Source: Blastomonas sp. CACIA14H2 (GTDB lineage: Bacteria; Pseudomonadota; Alphaproteobacteria; Sphingomonadales; Sphingomonadaceae). From it: a stretch of DNA of 64,000 nt. Shown here piece by piece: positions 38,403-47,747 of the stretch (the stretch's first letter is position 1; the number at the start of each line of letters is the position of its first letter). The notes under the pieces are model-generated. The model made no database searches, was not told the DNA's origin, and saw only the letters and a program-made list of their open reading frames with translations. The stretch covers positions 62,001 through 126,000 of the forward strand of contig AYSC01000004.1 of the NCBI GenBank assembly GCA_000503195.1. Reading direction: 5' to 3'. The position numbers and the translations under genes were made by a program.

Positions 38403-38840
38403 GTGACCCAGCCCGACCCCGAAACCGCGCCGGCCCCGGGCGCGTCCGATGCGCCGCCTCTTGGTGAGGCGGTGGGAGACAAGCCCGGCCTGATCGAGCA
38501 GCTGCATGGCCTCTATGCCGACGGCCGCGAACTGATCGACGCCGAGATCAGTTTCCAGAAGGCACGCATGGCCGCCGCCGGGCGCCAGGTGCGCGCCATG
38601 GCGGTGCTGGTCTTTGTCGGGCTGGTGCTGATCGGCTGCGCGTTGGTGGCGCTCGTCGTGGGCACGATGATCGCGCTGATCCCCGATCTCGGTGCTTGGG
38701 GCGCGATGGGCGCAACCGTACTCGGCACGCTGGTCCTGGCGGCGATCGCCTTCTGGCTCGCGGTGCGGCGTATCGGCAGGGTCGGCGCGCTGTTCGCCAG
38801 CGAGGATGTTCCTTCCGAAGAGCCGAAAGCCTCTGCATGA
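38403..38840 (+). CDS. YqjE/phage-holin-3-6-like membrane protein
   Basis: A 145-aa protein with a hydrophilic N-terminus, GLYADGRELIDAEISFQKAR near residue 37, and two adjacent membrane helices (residues 63-90 and 95-120) joined by a short loop, typical of the PF07332 type found in YqjE. The start is GTG at 38403, 23 bases after the DUF883-like stop. Its stop overlaps the next ATG by four bases (ATGA). A membrane-organising role in stress is inferred. Confidence 0.72.
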   Translation: MTQPDPETAPAPGASDAPPLGEAVGDKPGLIEQLHGLYADGRELIDAEISFQKARMAAAGRQVRAMAVLVFVGLVLIGCALVALVVGTMIALIPDLGAWGAMGATVLGTLVLAAIAFWLAVRRIGRVGALFASEDVPSEEPKASA

Positions 38841-39217
38841 CCGAACCCGTCGAAACGCCCCCGCACGATCATGGCCACGAGGATGATGGCGCCGAGAGCC
38901 TGGCCGAAGTCTCCGCGCGCCGTCTGGCAGCCCGTAGCCAGTGGCAGAAGGCGCTTGCTCGCGCCAAGGACCGTTTCGCTCCTGCCAATCTGCGCGATGA
39001 GGCCATTCACACTGCTGCGGAAAAGATCGGCGACGCGGCGGACACGGCAGCGGGTCTCGCCTGGGCGCACCGCGGCAAGCTCGCGCTGGCCGGACTGCTG
39101 GGCGGGCTGTTCCTGGCGCGCAAGCCTATCGGTAAGGCCGTCGCGCCACTGGCCGACAAGGCCAGGCACCAGGCCGAGAAAGTGCGCGAGGCGCTACACA
39201 AGCCCGGCAAGCGCTGA
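38837..39217 (+). CDS. Small YqjK-like protein of the stress operon
   Basis: A 126-aa protein with a His/Asp-rich start (PPHDHGHEDD), basic amphipathic helices and one short hydrophobic segment (KLALAGLLGGLFLARKPIG). Position and composition resemble YqjK, but similarity is weak. Translation is coupled to the YqjE-like gene (ATGA overlap). Specific function is not recognised. Confidence 0.65.
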   Translation: MTEPVETPPHDHGHEDDGAESLAEVSARRLAARSQWQKALARAKDRFAPANLRDEAIHTAAEKIGDAADTAAGLAWAHRGKLALAGLLGGLFLARKPIGKAVAPLADKARHQAEKVREALHKPGKR

Positions 39218-39315
39218 ACACGCGCGACAGGGCTGGAAAATCCCGCGCAACCGCATTATGGCGCGCCGCAGCAACGCGATGGGGCACGGCACGCAACGGC
39301 CCCTCGCACAGGAGA

Positions 39316-39333
39316 GGATGCCACCCGGCATCC
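39316..39333. terminator. Hairpin between the yqj-like operon and the DUF4170 gene
   Basis: GGATGCC-accc-GGCATCC is a perfect 7-bp stem located 29 bases before the DUF4170 start. It may be an operon terminator or a leader structure. It is followed by CGGTTCATCTG with no clear T-run. Confidence 0.4.
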
Positions 39334-39361
39334 GGTTCATCTGTCAGGGACGCATATTCAC

Positions 39362-39586
39362 ATGAGCAAACTTCATCTCGTCATGGGCGGACGCGTCAGC
39401 GACCCCCAAACCCTCGATTATTGCGAACTCGACAAGATGGACCTTGTCGGCGTCTATCCCGATTATGCCAGCGCCGAGGAAGCCTGGCGCAGCAAGGCGC
39501 AGGCCACCGTCGACGATGCCGAAATGCGCTACGTGATCGTGCACCTGCACCGCCTGCTCGATCCCGAAGAAACGCCTGCAGGCTGA
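39362..39586 (+). CDS. DUF4170 protein
   Basis: A 74-aa protein (MSKLHLVMGGRVSD to LLDPEETPAG) matching the alphaproteobacterial DUF4170 pattern: HLV.GGRV.DP, VGVYPDYASAEEAW, AQATVDDAEMRYVIVHLHRLLDPE. It is small and soluble with no known biochemical role. It stands alone between the stress operon and the convergent rhomboid gene. Confidence 0.85.
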   Translation: MSKLHLVMGGRVSDPQTLDYCELDKMDLVGVYPDYASAEEAWRSKAQATVDDAEMRYVIVHLHRLLDPEETPAG

Positions 39587-39599
39587 AGCGTCGGCCGTT

Positions 39600-40277
39600 T
39601 CAGGGAGTGTCGTGACGCGGCCGCCGGACCTGGTGGCTGCGCACGAGCGGCACGGCGAGCAGCAGTCCTGCCGCAAAGCCGCCAATATGCGCCCAGATGG
39701 CAATGCCCAGCGCGGTGCCCGCAAAGGCGAGCTGGCTCAGCAGGTTGATGCCGGTCCACACCGCCATCAGCCAGGCCATGTGCACCGCAAGCTGCGGGAC
39801 CGGGCCGATCGCGGGCGGCTTGCGGCGTGAAAAGAGCAGGAAATAGGCGGCGAGCAACGCCGAGATCGCTCCGCTGGCCCCCACCACCGGAACCAGCGCT
39901 GTCGGGTCGATCGCATAATGGACGGCGGCGGCGGCGATGATCCCTGCGCCATAGAGCAGCAGATAGCGTTCCCAGCCCAGCGCCATTTCGACCAGCCGGC
40001 CGATCACCACCAGCACCAGCATGTTCATGGCGAGATGGAACAGCCCGGCGTGCAGAAACGCCGAGGTGAACGGGGTCAGCCAGACCGGGACGATCCAAGG
40101 AAAATCGACCGGCAGCGCGCTGGTATGGCCGTACAGCGTGTCATGCAGCCGCGCCGACCAGAACCCGCCCTCGACCTGCATCGGCTCGGTCCAGCCGGTG
40201 GTAAAGCCCACCAGCCAGACCAGCACATTGGCGATCACGAGAAAGTTGGTTGCCGACCGCTGCGGCACGGCGGGCAT
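39600..40277 (-). CDS. Rhomboid-family intramembrane serine protease
   Basis: A 225-aa polytopic protein with at least six membrane helices. The catalytic pair is visible: Ser135 in VVGASGAISA and His197 in WAHIGGF. The oxyanion/helix-2 motif HLAMNMLVL includes Asn85. Family proteases cleave membrane-spanning substrates. It follows greA by three bases, so the two share a transcript. Confidence 0.92.
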   Translation of the reverse strand: MPAVPQRSATNFLVIANVLVWLVGFTTGWTEPMQVEGGFWSARLHDTLYGHTSALPVDFPWIVPVWLTPFTSAFLHAGLFHLAMNMLVLVVIGRLVEMALGWERYLLLYGAGIIAAAAVHYAIDPTALVPVVGASGAISALLAAYFLLFSRRKPPAIGPVPQLAVHMAWLMAVWTGINLLSQLAFAGTALGIAIWAHIGGFAAGLLLAVPLVRSHQVRRPRHDTP

Positions 40278-40280
40278 GGT

Positions 40281-40757
40281 TCAGATGAACTCGATCTTGG
40301 ACACGAGGTAGAACTTGTCGCCCGAAGGCACGCTCACCTCGACCTCGTCGTCGAGCTGGCGGCCGATCAGCGCGCGGCCCAGCGGGCTCGAATAGCTGAT
40401 CCGGCCCTTGCGCGCGTCCGCTTCCGCTTCGCCGACGATCTGGTACTTGACCGGCTTGTCGTCCTCGTCGAGCAGCGTCACGGTCGCGCCGAACACGATC
40501 TTGTCGCCCGAAAGCGTGGTCGGATCGATGATCTGCGCGCGGCTCAGCTTGCCTTCGAGATCGGCAATGGTCGCCTCGACCTGGCCCTGGCGCTCCTTGG
40601 CGGCATGATATTCGGCATTTTCCGAAAGATCGCCATGCGCACGCGCTTCCTCGATCGCCTCGACGATCAGCGGACGCTCTTCCTTGAGCGCCTTCAGCTC
40701 GCGCGAGAGCTTTTCATATCCTTCTGCCAGCATCGGCAGCTTATCGACGGTTGCCAT
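40281..40757 (-). CDS. greA: Transcription elongation factor GreA
   Basis: A 158-aa factor that rescues backtracked RNA polymerase. The N-terminal coiled coil contains the acidic tip [20 protein letters not shown] with the conserved Asp-Leu-Ser-Glu; the C-terminal FKBP-like domain carries [12 protein letters not shown]. Length is normal. It is separated from carB by a GC hairpin and followed closely by the rhomboid gene. Confidence 0.97.
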   Translation of the reverse strand: MATVDKLPMLAEGYEKLSRELKALKEERPLIVEAIEEARAHGDLSENAEYHAAKERQGQVEATIADLEGKLSRAQIIDPTTLSGDKIVFGATVTLLDEDDKPVKYQIVGEAEADARKGRISYSSPLGRALIGRQLDDEVEVSVPSGDKFYLVSKIEFI

Positions 40758-40817
40758 TCGGCATATCCCTTCATCCTTGGCTGACGCGAAGCCGAACGTC
40801 CGACAATAATGCCTTTA

Positions 40818-40838
40818 GCGGCCCTCGCACGGGGCCGC
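40818..40838 (-). terminator. GC hairpin downstream of carB
   Basis: GCGGCCC and GGGCCGC form a 7-bp stem with a seven-base loop, 27 bases after the carB stop on the minus strand. It separates carB from greA. The following TAAAGGCATTATT is only weakly T-rich. Confidence 0.5.
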
Positions 40839-40864
40839 GTCAGGGTAACGACTTGTCGGGGGGC

Positions 40865-43800
40865 TCAAGCGTCAGGCCGTATATTATAGGCCTGAAGCGG
40901 CTTTACTTCAAGGCTTGTCGCCGCAAGCGACGCCATGGCCTTGACCGCGGCGACGCTGGCGGCCGCCGTGGTGAAATACGGAATCTTCCCCGTCAGCGCG
41001 CTGGCGCGGATCGATTGCGAGTCCTTCAGGCTCTGCCAGCCCTCGGTCGTGTTGAAGATCAGCGCGATCTCGCCGTCCTTGATCTTGTCGACGATATGCG
41101 GGCGGCCCTGTGCCACCTTGTTCACCTCGGTCAGCGCCACGCCATTGTCCGACAGGTAGCGCGCCGTCCCGCCGGTCGCGACAATGTCCATGCCGAGGTC
41201 GATCAGCCCACGCGCGGCTTCGAGGATCACAGGCTTGTCGCTGTCCTTGACCGAGATGAACACCGTGCCCCTGGTCGGCAGCGTAAGCCCTGCCCCGATC
41301 TGCGCCTTGGCAAAGGCGGTGGCGAAATCCTTGTCGATGCCCATGACTTCGCCGGTGGACTTCATCTCGGGGCTCAGCACCGGGTCGACGCCCTGGAAAC
41401 GCGCCCAGGGGAAGACCGCCTCCTTGACCGCCATATGGTCGATATTGCGGTCGATCACCGGCAGATTGGCCAGCATCTCGCCCGCCATCACGCGCGCGGC
41501 ATATTTGGCCACCGGCTGGCCGATCGCCTTGGCGACGAACGGCACGGTGCGGCTGGCGCGCGGATTGACCTCGATCAGGTACACCTGCCCGTTTTTCACC
41601 GCGAACTGGATGTTCATCAGCCCGCGCACCTTCAGCCCTTCGGCGAGCAACCTGGTCTGGCGCTCCATCTCGGCGATGATGTCGTTGCTCAGGCTGTACG
41701 GCGGCAGCGTGCACGCGCTGTCGCCCGAATGGACGCCGGCCTCCTCGATATGCTGCATCACGCCCGCGATCGCGACGTCCTTGCCATCGCAGATCGCATC
41801 GACATCGACCTCGATCGCATCGCGCAGATACTGGTCGATCAGCACCGGACTGTCGCCCGAGACCTGAACGGCGGTGGCGATATAGCTTTCGAGCTGCGCC
41901 TGGCCGTCGACGATCTCCATCGCGCGGCCGCCGAGCACATAGGACGGGCGGATCAGCACCGGATAACCGATGCGGTTGGCGACCGCGATCGCCTCTTCGC
42001 GGCTGCGCGCGATACCGTTGGCGGGCTGTTTCAGTCCCAGCCTGTCGACCAGCTTGGCGAAGCGCTCACGGTCTTCGGCCAGATCGATCGCATCGGGCGA
42101 GGTGCCGAGGATCGGGATGCCCGCATCCTCGAGCGCCTGGGCGAGCTTGAGCGGCGTCTGCCCGCCGAACTGCACGATCACGCCGACCAGTTCGCCGGTC
42201 GACCGTTCGACATCGAGCAGTTCGAGCACGTCCTCGGCGGTCAACGGCTCGAAATACAGCCGGTCCGAGGTGTCATAGTCGGTCGAGACGGTTTCCGGGT
42301 TGCAGTTGACCATGATCGTCTCGAACCCGGCCCCCCCCTGTTCTTCGGCGCCGAGCGCGAAACAGGCATGGCAGCAGCAATAGTCGAACTCGATGCCCTG
42401 GCCGATACGGTTGGGGCCACCGCCCAGGATCACGACCTTGCGCCGCTCGGTCGGCTGGCTTTCGCATTCGGGCTCGCCGAAGGTGGGGGCCTCATAGGTC
42501 GAATACATATACGGCGTCTTGGCCGCGAATTCGGCCGCGCAGGTATCGATGCGCTTGAACACCGGACGCACGCCCAGCTTGTGGCGCAGCGCGCGCACCT
42601 CCTGTTCGGTCACACCGCCGGTCATCGCGACCACGGCATCGCGCACCAGGCCCGATCCGCGCGCGATGGCATGGCTCATGCCCGGCCGCAGATGCGCCGA
42701 CTTGAGCGCGAGATAGGCGAGCCGCTTGTCGGAAAAGCCCATCGACTTGAGGCGGCGCATCCCCGCCGCATCGCGCGGCAGGCCGTTTTCAAGCACCTCG
42801 GCTTCGGCATCGACGATCTGCTTGATCTGTTCGAGGAACCAGGGGTCGAACTTGGCGACGGCGTGGATCTGCTCGACGGTCATGCCCTCGCGCAGCGCCT
42901 GCGCCGCGATCAGTAGCCGGTCGGGCGTCGCCTGGCTGAGCTCCGCGACAATGTCCTCGTGCGGAGCGCCGACGAGATGATCGACGAAATTGAAGCCCGA
43001 CAGGCCGGTCTCGAGGCCGCGCAGCGCCTTCTGCACCGATTCCTGGAAGTTGCGGCCGATCGCCATCACCTCGCCCACCGATTTCATCGCGGTGCCGAGC
43101 AGCGGGCTCGATCCCTTGAACTTCTCGAAGGCAAAGCGCGGGATCTTGGTGACCACGTAATCGATCGTCGGCTCGAAGCTCGCAGGCGTCGCGCCGGTAA
43201 TGTCGTTGGTGATCTCGTCGAGCGTATAGCCCACCGCCAGCTTGGCCGCGACCTTTGCGATCGGGAAGCCGGTCGCCTTGGACGCCAGCGCCGAGGAGCG
43301 CGACACGCGCGGGTTCATCTCGACGACGATCAGGCGGCCGTCCTTCGGGTTGACCGCGAACTGCACGTTCGATCCGCCCGTCTCGACGCCGATCTCGCGC
43401 AGCACCGCGATGCTGGCCGAGCGCATGATCTGATATTCCTTGTCGGTCAGCGTCAACGCAGGGGCAACGGTGATGCTGTCGCCGGTGTGTACGCCCATCG
43501 GATCGACATTCTCGATCGAGCAGATGATGATGGCGTTGTCGTTCCTGTCGCGAACGACCTCCATCTCATATTCTTTCCAGCCGAGCAGCGATTCCTCGAT
43601 CAGCACCTCGGTGGTCGGCGAGGCATCGAGCCCGCCGGTGACGATCTGGACGAACTCGTCGCGATTGTACGCGATGCCGCCACCGGTGCCGCCCATGGTG
43701 AAGCTGGGGCGGATGATCGAGGGCAGGCCGGTGCGTTCGAGCACCGCGAGCGCCTCTTCCACCGTGTGCGCGATGCCCGAGCGCGCCGATTCCAGCCCGA

Positions 43801-44233
43801 TCTTGTCCATCGCCTCGCGGAATTTCTGCCGGTCCTCGGCCTTGTCGATCGCTTCGGCCTTCGCGCCGATCAGTTCGACATCATATTTGGCCAGCGTGCC
43901 ATTGGCATCGAGCGCCAGCGCAGTGTTGAGCGCGGTCTGCCCGCCCATGGTCGGCAGCACCACCAGCTTCTCATTGGGGCGCTCGGCGCGCTCCTTGGCG
44001 ATGATCTTGGCGACGATCTCGGGCGTGATCGGCTCGACATAGGTCGCATCGGCCATGTCGGGATCGGTCATGATCGTCGCGGGGTTGGAGTTGACGAGGA
44101 CGATGCGATAGCCCTCCTCCTTCAGCGCCTTGCACGCCTGCGTGCCCGAATAATCGAACTCGCACGCCTGGCCGATGATGATCGGGCCGGCGCCGATGAT
44201 CAGGATGCTGTCTATGTCGGTGCGCTTGGGCAT
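40865..44233 (-). CDS. carB: Carbamoyl-phosphate synthase large subunit
   Basis: A 1122-aa duplicated ATP-grasp enzyme forming carbamoyl phosphate for arginine and pyrimidines. [30 protein letters not shown] opens the protein; [34 protein letters not shown] and the second-half [18 protein letters not shown] and [17 protein letters not shown] mark the two halves. The C-terminal MGS-type allosteric domain starts near residue 970 ([13 protein letters not shown]). Unusually, it is separated from carA by rraB and an opposite-strand toxin-antitoxin pair. Confidence 0.97.
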   Translation of the reverse strand: MPKRTDIDSILIIGAGPIIIGQACEFDYSGTQACKALKEEGYRIVLVNSNPATIMTDPDMADATYVEPITPEIVAKIIAKERAERPNEKLVVLPTMGGQTALNTALALDANGTLAKYDVELIGAKAEAIDKAEDRQKFREAMDKIGLESARSGIAHTVEEALAVLERTGLPSIIRPSFTMGGTGGGIAYNRDEFVQIVTGGLDASPTTEVLIEESLLGWKEYEMEVVRDRNDNAIIICSIENVDPMGVHTGDSITVAPALTLTDKEYQIMRSASIAVLREIGVETGGSNVQFAVNPKDGRLIVVEMNPRVSRSSALASKATGFPIAKVAAKLAVGYTLDEITNDITGATPASFEPTIDYVVTKIPRFAFEKFKGSSPLLGTAMKSVGEVMAIGRNFQESVQKALRGLETGLSGFNFVDHLVGAPHEDIVAELSQATPDRLLIAAQALREGMTVEQIHAVAKFDPWFLEQIKQIVDAEAEVLENGLPRDAAGMRRLKSMGFSDKRLAYLALKSAHLRPGMSHAIARGSGLVRDAVVAMTGGVTEQEVRALRHKLGVRPVFKRIDTCAAEFAAKTPYMYSTYEAPTFGEPECESQPTERRKVVILGGGPNRIGQGIEFDYCCCHACFALGAEEQGGAGFETIMVNCNPETVSTDYDTSDRLYFEPLTAEDVLELLDVERSTGELVGVIVQFGGQTPLKLAQALEDAGIPILGTSPDAIDLAEDRERFAKLVDRLGLKQPANGIARSREEAIAVANRIGYPVLIRPSYVLGGRAMEIVDGQAQLESYIATAVQVSGDSPVLIDQYLRDAIEVDVDAICDGKDVAIAGVMQHIEEAGVHSGDSACTLPPYSLSNDIIAEMERQTRLLAEGLKVRGLMNIQFAVKNGQVYLIEVNPRASRTVPFVAKAIGQPVAKYAARVMAGEMLANLPVIDRNIDHMAVKEAVFPWARFQGVDPVLSPEMKSTGEVMGIDKDFATAFAKAQIGAGLTLPTRGTVFISVKDSDKPVILEAARGLIDLGMDIVATGGTARYLSDNGVALTEVNKVAQGRPHIVDKIKDGEIALIFNTTEGWQSLKDSQSIRASALTGKIPYFTTAAASVAAVKAMASLAATSLEVKPLQAYNIRPDA

Positions 44234-44269
44234 TGTTTATCGTGCTCTCTTTATATACATTGATTGCAA

Positions 44270-44282
44270 TGAAATCATTTCA
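44270..44282 (+). promoter_or_regulatory. Candidate operator of the FitAB-type module
   Basis: TGAAATCATTTCA is a perfect 13-bp palindrome ending at the ribosome site (AAGGAGG, 44282-44288) of the antitoxin gene. TTTATATACAT (44250-44260) upstream is promoter-like. The whole 60-bp gap must also hold the divergent carB promoter. Confidence 0.55.
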
Positions 44283-44293
44283 AGGAGGCCGCG

Positions 44294-44620
44294 ATGGCCA
44301 GCCTGACTGTCCGTAACCTGCCCGACGAGGCCAAGCTGCGCTTCCGCCAGGTGGCGGCTGCGCATGGCCGATCGATGGAAGAGCATCTGCGCCAGCTTGT
44401 CATCGAGGCGGCGGGCATGGCGCCTGCCGCGTCTATGGTTGCTGATGCAAACCTGCCGTTCCAGGGTTTCCCACCCGAAAGAACGCCCGAAGCCATCGCC
44501 GAAAGCCGGGCGCGGATCGAACGGCTGATCGAGCTGGGCCGCGGGATCGACTGGGTACCAGAACCGCGCAAACCGGAGCCGCTGACCAATTTCGAATTCG
44601 ACCCGAAAGACTTTGAGTGA
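44294..44620 (+). CDS. FitA-like ribbon-helix-helix antitoxin
   Basis: A 108-aa protein with an N-terminal ribbon-helix-helix (ASLTVRNLPDEAKLRFRQVAAAHGRSMEEHLRQLV, where R-N-L-P is the FitA-type strand). The acidic, Pro-rich C-terminal tail probably occludes the toxin. It is longer than the usual 75-85 aa FitA, mainly through the tail. The ribosome site AAGGAGG is ideal, and the gene overlaps the PIN toxin start (GTGA). Confidence 0.85.
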   Translation: MASLTVRNLPDEAKLRFRQVAAAHGRSMEEHLRQLVIEAAGMAPAASMVADANLPFQGFPPERTPEAIAESRARIERLIELGRGIDWVPEPRKPEPLTNFEFDPKDFE

Positions 44621-45021
44621 TTTTGGTCGACACCAATGTCTGGAGCGAGATGGTTTCCCGAAATGGCGAGCCGGGCGTCATCGCCTGGCTCGCCGAACAT
44701 GACCGGCAGCTGCTGCTGTCGGTGCTGGTCATTGCCGAAATCCGGGCTGGCTTGGAAAAGCCGAGCGCCAAAGCATTCCGGTCGCGCCTCGAACGCTGGC
44801 TGGCCCAGCTGGAAACCGATTATGCCGATCGCATCGTCCCGTTCGACCGCCACGACGCGCACGTGTTCGGCCAGCTTGCTGCCCAGCGCACGCTCGGCGG
44901 CAATACGCTCGATGCGCAGATCGCCGCGCAGGCCATCGTCCGCAACATACCCGTCGCCACGCGCAACACGGCGGATTTCGCCTGGACGGGCGTCCGCCTG
45001 ATCAATCCCTGGGAGGATTGA
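44617..45021 (+). CDS. PIN-domain ribonuclease toxin (FitB/VapC family)
   Basis: A 134-aa toxin. PIN acidic residues are present: Asp5 in LVDTNVWSE, Glu41 in VIAEIRAGL, Asp99 in TLDAQIAAQA and Asp119 in NTADF. SVLVIAEIRAGLEK is characteristic of FitB. Such enzymes cleave RNA, often tRNA. The start is GTG at 44617, overlapping the antitoxin stop. The stop lies eight bases from the convergent rraB stop. Confidence 0.9.
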   Translation: MILVDTNVWSEMVSRNGEPGVIAWLAEHDRQLLLSVLVIAEIRAGLEKPSAKAFRSRLERWLAQLETDYADRIVPFDRHDAHVFGQLAAQRTLGGNTLDAQIAAQAIVRNIPVATRNTADFAWTGVRLINPWED

Positions 45022-45029
45022 CCGCGCCA

Positions 45030-45401
45030 TCAGTGCACCGTGCCGGTCTGGGCTTCGCAGCCCCAGCCGTCATATTCGAGGTCGAACAGCTGCTCGATCT
45101 GCAGGCACAGTTCGGTCAGCGCGCGGATCGACTTTTCGTCGACCGCCTGCACCCGCTCGAGGAACAGCCAGGGATCGCCGCCCTGCTCGTCATCCTCATG
45201 GCCGAGCTCAGTCAGCCCCAGCTCCTCCGCAGCCTCGGACAGCCGCTCGAGATTCTCCTCGGACCCGCGAAAGCTCACGTCGACCGAACGGCGGATGCTC
45301 GCCTGATCGCCATTGGCGGCCAGATTGCGCAGCACGTCCTGATCGGCGGCCCATTCCTGCTCCATGCGGGCAGGATCGACGGGGGGGAGCTTGATCGTCA
45401 C
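45030..45401 (-). CDS. RraB-family ribonuclease E regulator
   Basis: A 123-aa acidic protein with the RraB pattern EQEWAADQDVLRNLAANGD, RSVDVSFRGSEENLERLSEAAEELG, WLFLERVQAVDEKSIRALTELC and LEYDGWGCE. E. coli RraB binds RNase E and slows RNA decay. The start is a GTG overlapping the carA stop (GTGA), so carA and this gene are coupled. The longer open frame antisense to carA is not used. Confidence 0.85.
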   Translation of the reverse strand: MTIKLPPVDPARMEQEWAADQDVLRNLAANGDQASIRRSVDVSFRGSEENLERLSEAAEELGLTELGHEDDEQGGDPWLFLERVQAVDEKSIRALTELCLQIEQLFDLEYDGWGCEAQTGTVH

Positions 45402-46576
45402 GCCGCAATCGCCGGAGCCTTGAGGCCGCTCACGAACTTCTCGAACAGATAGAAACTGTCCTGCGGGCCCGGTGAGGCTTCGGGATGGTATTGCACGCCG
45501 AATGCGTTCTTGTCGGTAAACGCGATGCCGCAATTGCTGCCATCGAACAGCGACACATGCGTCTCGACGACATTGGCGGGCAGCGTCGCGGCGTCGACCG
45601 CGAAGCCGTGGTTCATGCTGGTGATCTCGACCACACCGGTCTCCAGCCGCTTGACCGGGTGGTTCGCGCCCCGATGGCCCTGGTGCATCTTGAGCGTGCG
45701 CGCGCCTGCGGCGAGGCCGAGCAGCTGGTGGCCAAGACAGATGCCGAAGATCGGAATGTCGCGCTCGAGCAGGCCCTGAATGACGGGCACCGCATAGACG
45801 CCGGTCGCGGCGGGATCGCCGGGGCCGTTCGAGAGGAACACGCCCGCCGGTTCGAGCGCGAGGATTTCTTCGAGCGAAGTCTTGGCCGGGACCACGGTCA
45901 CCTTCGCGCCCGCCTCGACCAGCGAACGGAAGATATTGTGCTTCGCGCCATAATCGATCGCGACGACATGCGGACGGTCGCCCTCGCCCATCGCCGCATA
46001 GCCATGGCCCAAGGTCCATTTGCCGCCGTCCCAGCCGCGCGTCTCCGCCCCGGTGACCTCGATCGCGAGGTCCATGCCCTCGAGACCCGGCCAGCCCTGC
46101 GCCAGCGCAAGCAGCGCGGGCATGTCGAACACGCCGTCGGGTGCGTGCGCGATCACCGCATTGGGCGCGCCTGCCTCACGGATGCGGCGGGTGAGCGCGC
46201 GGGTATCGACGCCCGAAATGCCGATCTGGTCGTTCGCCGCCAGCCATTGCGAAAAATGCTGCGCCGAGCGGAAGCTGCTGGGATTGGTCACGTCCTCGCG
46301 CACGATGCAGCCCAGCGCGTGCGGCACATCGGCCTCGATATCCTCGGGGTTGGCGCCGACATTGCCGATATGCGGGAAGGTGAAGGTGATGATCTGCCCG
46401 GCATAGCTCGGGTCGGTCAGGATTTCCTGATAACCGGTGATCGAGGTGTTGAAGCACACCTCGCCCGCCTTGGCACCTGCGGCCCCGAAGCCCCTGCCCC
46501 AGATCGCGGTGCCATCGGCCAGCAGCAACAGGCCGGTAGCGCCTTGGGGTTGAGCGGAGGTGGTGGCGTGCGCCAT
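45398..46576 (-). CDS. carA: Carbamoyl-phosphate synthase small subunit
   Basis: A 392-aa glutamine amidotransferase subunit. The N-terminal domain (GEVCFNTSITGYQEILTDPSYAGQI) is followed by a class I amidotransferase with FLSNGPGDP near residue 240, nucleophile Cys in FGICLGHQLL near 268 and the His/Glu pair in GVQYHPEASPGP near 355. It supplies ammonia to CarB. The ATG at 46576 follows AAGGAAC. The upstream 225-bp gap is shared with divergent yqeY. Confidence 0.97.
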   Translation of the reverse strand: MAHATTSAQPQGATGLLLLADGTAIWGRGFGAAGAKAGEVCFNTSITGYQEILTDPSYAGQIITFTFPHIGNVGANPEDIEADVPHALGCIVREDVTNPSSFRSAQHFSQWLAANDQIGISGVDTRALTRRIREAGAPNAVIAHAPDGVFDMPALLALAQGWPGLEGMDLAIEVTGAETRGWDGGKWTLGHGYAAMGEGDRPHVVAIDYGAKHNIFRSLVEAGAKVTVVPAKTSLEEILALEPAGVFLSNGPGDPAATGVYAVPVIQGLLERDIPIFGICLGHQLLGLAAGARTLKMHQGHRGANHPVKRLETGVVEITSMNHGFAVDAATLPANVVETHVSLFDGSNCGIAFTDKNAFGVQYHPEASPGPQDSFYLFEKFVSGLKAPAIAA

Positions 46577-46801
46577 GGATCGTGTTCCTTGCCTTGCGGT
46601 ATGAGTCGCGAATGTGCCGGGCCGCAGGATATGGCAGGACAAGGCCGGGCCATAGCCCCGTGACGCTTCCTGCCGGACAGCGGCCAAATTGGCGGGTCAC
46701 TAGGCGCGCGGGGCTTGCACGGTCAATCTATGAAAAACATTTTTATCCGGCTAGGTTGGGAGCTTGTTCCAAAATCCACGGGAAAAGAAAGGTTCGCGCG
46801 C

Positions 46802-47260
46802 ATGATTCGCGATTCGCTGAAAGCTGCGCAGGTCTCTGCCATGAAGGCCGGCGACAAGGAGCGCACCGCCGCCGTCCGGCTGATCCTGGCCAAGATCAAG
46901 GACCGCGATATCGAGCTGCGCACCCAGGCCGCGCCGGCCGATGACAATGCGATGGTCACCGAAGTGCTGCAGAAGATGATCAAGCAGCGCCGCGAATCGA
47001 TCGCCATGTACGAACAGGGCGGCCGCGCGGAACTGGCCGCGCAGGAAGCGGCCGAGGTCGCGGTGATCGAGGAATTCCTGCCCGCGCAGATGGACGAGGC
47101 GGCTGCCAAGGCGGCGATCGCGAAAGTGGTCGCGGACACGGGTGCCGCCAGCCTCAAGGACATGGGCAAGGTCATGGCCGAGGTAAAGGCGCGCCACGGC
47201 AGCGAACTCGACATGAGCAAGGCCAGCGCCTGGGTAAAGGAGGCGCTCGCGGGGGGCTGA
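46802..47260 (+). CDS. GatB/YqeY-domain protein
   Basis: A 152-aa YqeY protein: MIRDSLKAAQVSAMKAGDKERTAAVRLILA at the start, QKMIKQRRESIAMYEQGGR near residue 62 and EEFLPAQMDEAAAKAAI near 92. The domain resembles the C-terminus of GatB and may bind tRNA, but its role is unproven. ATG 46802 follows AAAGG and is family-typical. In related genomes it commonly precedes dnaG and rpoD; here a GIY-YIG gene intervenes. Confidence 0.92.
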   Translation: MIRDSLKAAQVSAMKAGDKERTAAVRLILAKIKDRDIELRTQAAPADDNAMVTEVLQKMIKQRRESIAMYEQGGRAELAAQEAAEVAVIEEFLPAQMDEAAAKAAIAKVVADTGAASLKDMGKVMAEVKARHGSELDMSKASAWVKEALAGG

Positions 47261-47281
47261 AGCGAGATACCCCTCGCCCCA

Positions 47282-47308
47282 TTTGTCCCGAGCGAAGTCG
47301 AGGGACGT
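47282..47308 (+). repeat. 27-bp dispersed repeat, copy 1
   Basis: The unit begins TTTGTCCCGAGCGAAG and ends GAGGGACGT. Arms GTCCC and GGGAC give it a short inverted-repeat core. It is identical over 27 bases to copies 2 and 3. It lies 21 bases after yqeY and before the GIY-YIG gene, resembling REP-type intergenic repeats. Confidence 0.9.
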
Positions 47309-47333
47309 TTGCTCAACCATCGAGACCAAAGTC

Positions 47334-47690
47334 ATGGCGTTCTGGGTCTATATCCTGAAATGCGCGGACGGAAAGTTCTACACCGGCCAGACAGACGATC
47401 TGGAACGGCGGATGGGTGAACATCAATATGGCGGGTACTGTGATTTCACTTCGCGCAGGCGACCCGTGGAGCAGGTGTGGAGCGAGTATTACCAGACCCG
47501 TGGGGACGCGATCGAGGTCGAGAAACAGGTAAAGTCATGGTCTCGCGCCAAGAAGATCGGTTCGATCAATGGCGATTGGAAAATGGTCAGTCATTATTCA
47601 CGACCGCCCCTTAAACGTCCCTCGACTTCGCTCGGGACAAACGGAGGTGGGCATGATGCAACGGAAGCATGGAGAGCGGACCGTTCATGA
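47334..47690 (+). CDS. Small GIY-YIG nuclease-family protein
   Basis: A 118-aa protein. Residues 1-80 carry the GIY-YIG motifs: WVYILKCADGKFYTGQTDDLERRMGEH (Y-I-L, Y-T-G, conserved Arg) and the catalytic-Glu helix AIEVEKQVKSWSRAKKIG. This matches the small UPF0213/COG2827 type. The last 30 residues (KRPSTSLGTNG onward) are encoded by repeat copy 2 and are probably a recent read-through tail. No ribosome site is obvious. It interrupts the yqeY-dnaG neighbourhood and has inverted repeat copies at both ends. Confidence 0.88.
   Translation: MAFWVYILKCADGKFYTGQTDDLERRMGEHQYGGYCDFTSRRRPVEQVWSEYYQTRGDAIEVEKQVKSWSRAKKIGSINGDWKMVSHYSRPPLKRPSTSLGTNGGGHDATEAWRADRS
47615..47641 (-). repeat. 27-bp dispersed repeat, copy 2 (inverted)
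   Basis: The reverse complement is identical to copies 1 and 3. It lies inside the 3' end of the GIY-YIG ORF and is translated there as part of a KRPSTSLGTN-type tail. With copy 1 it brackets the conserved nuclease domain as an inverted pair. Confidence 0.9.
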
Positions 47691-47747
47691 GACAGCCAAG
47701 GACTAACCATTCGTCATATGCTTCCCCAGAGGACACTCCCCTCCCAG

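Noticed and set aside
45030-46019. A longer 329-aa version of the RraB-like protein
   Set aside because: The extension is an alternate frame of carA; the GTG at 45401 overlapping the carA stop gives the normal length.
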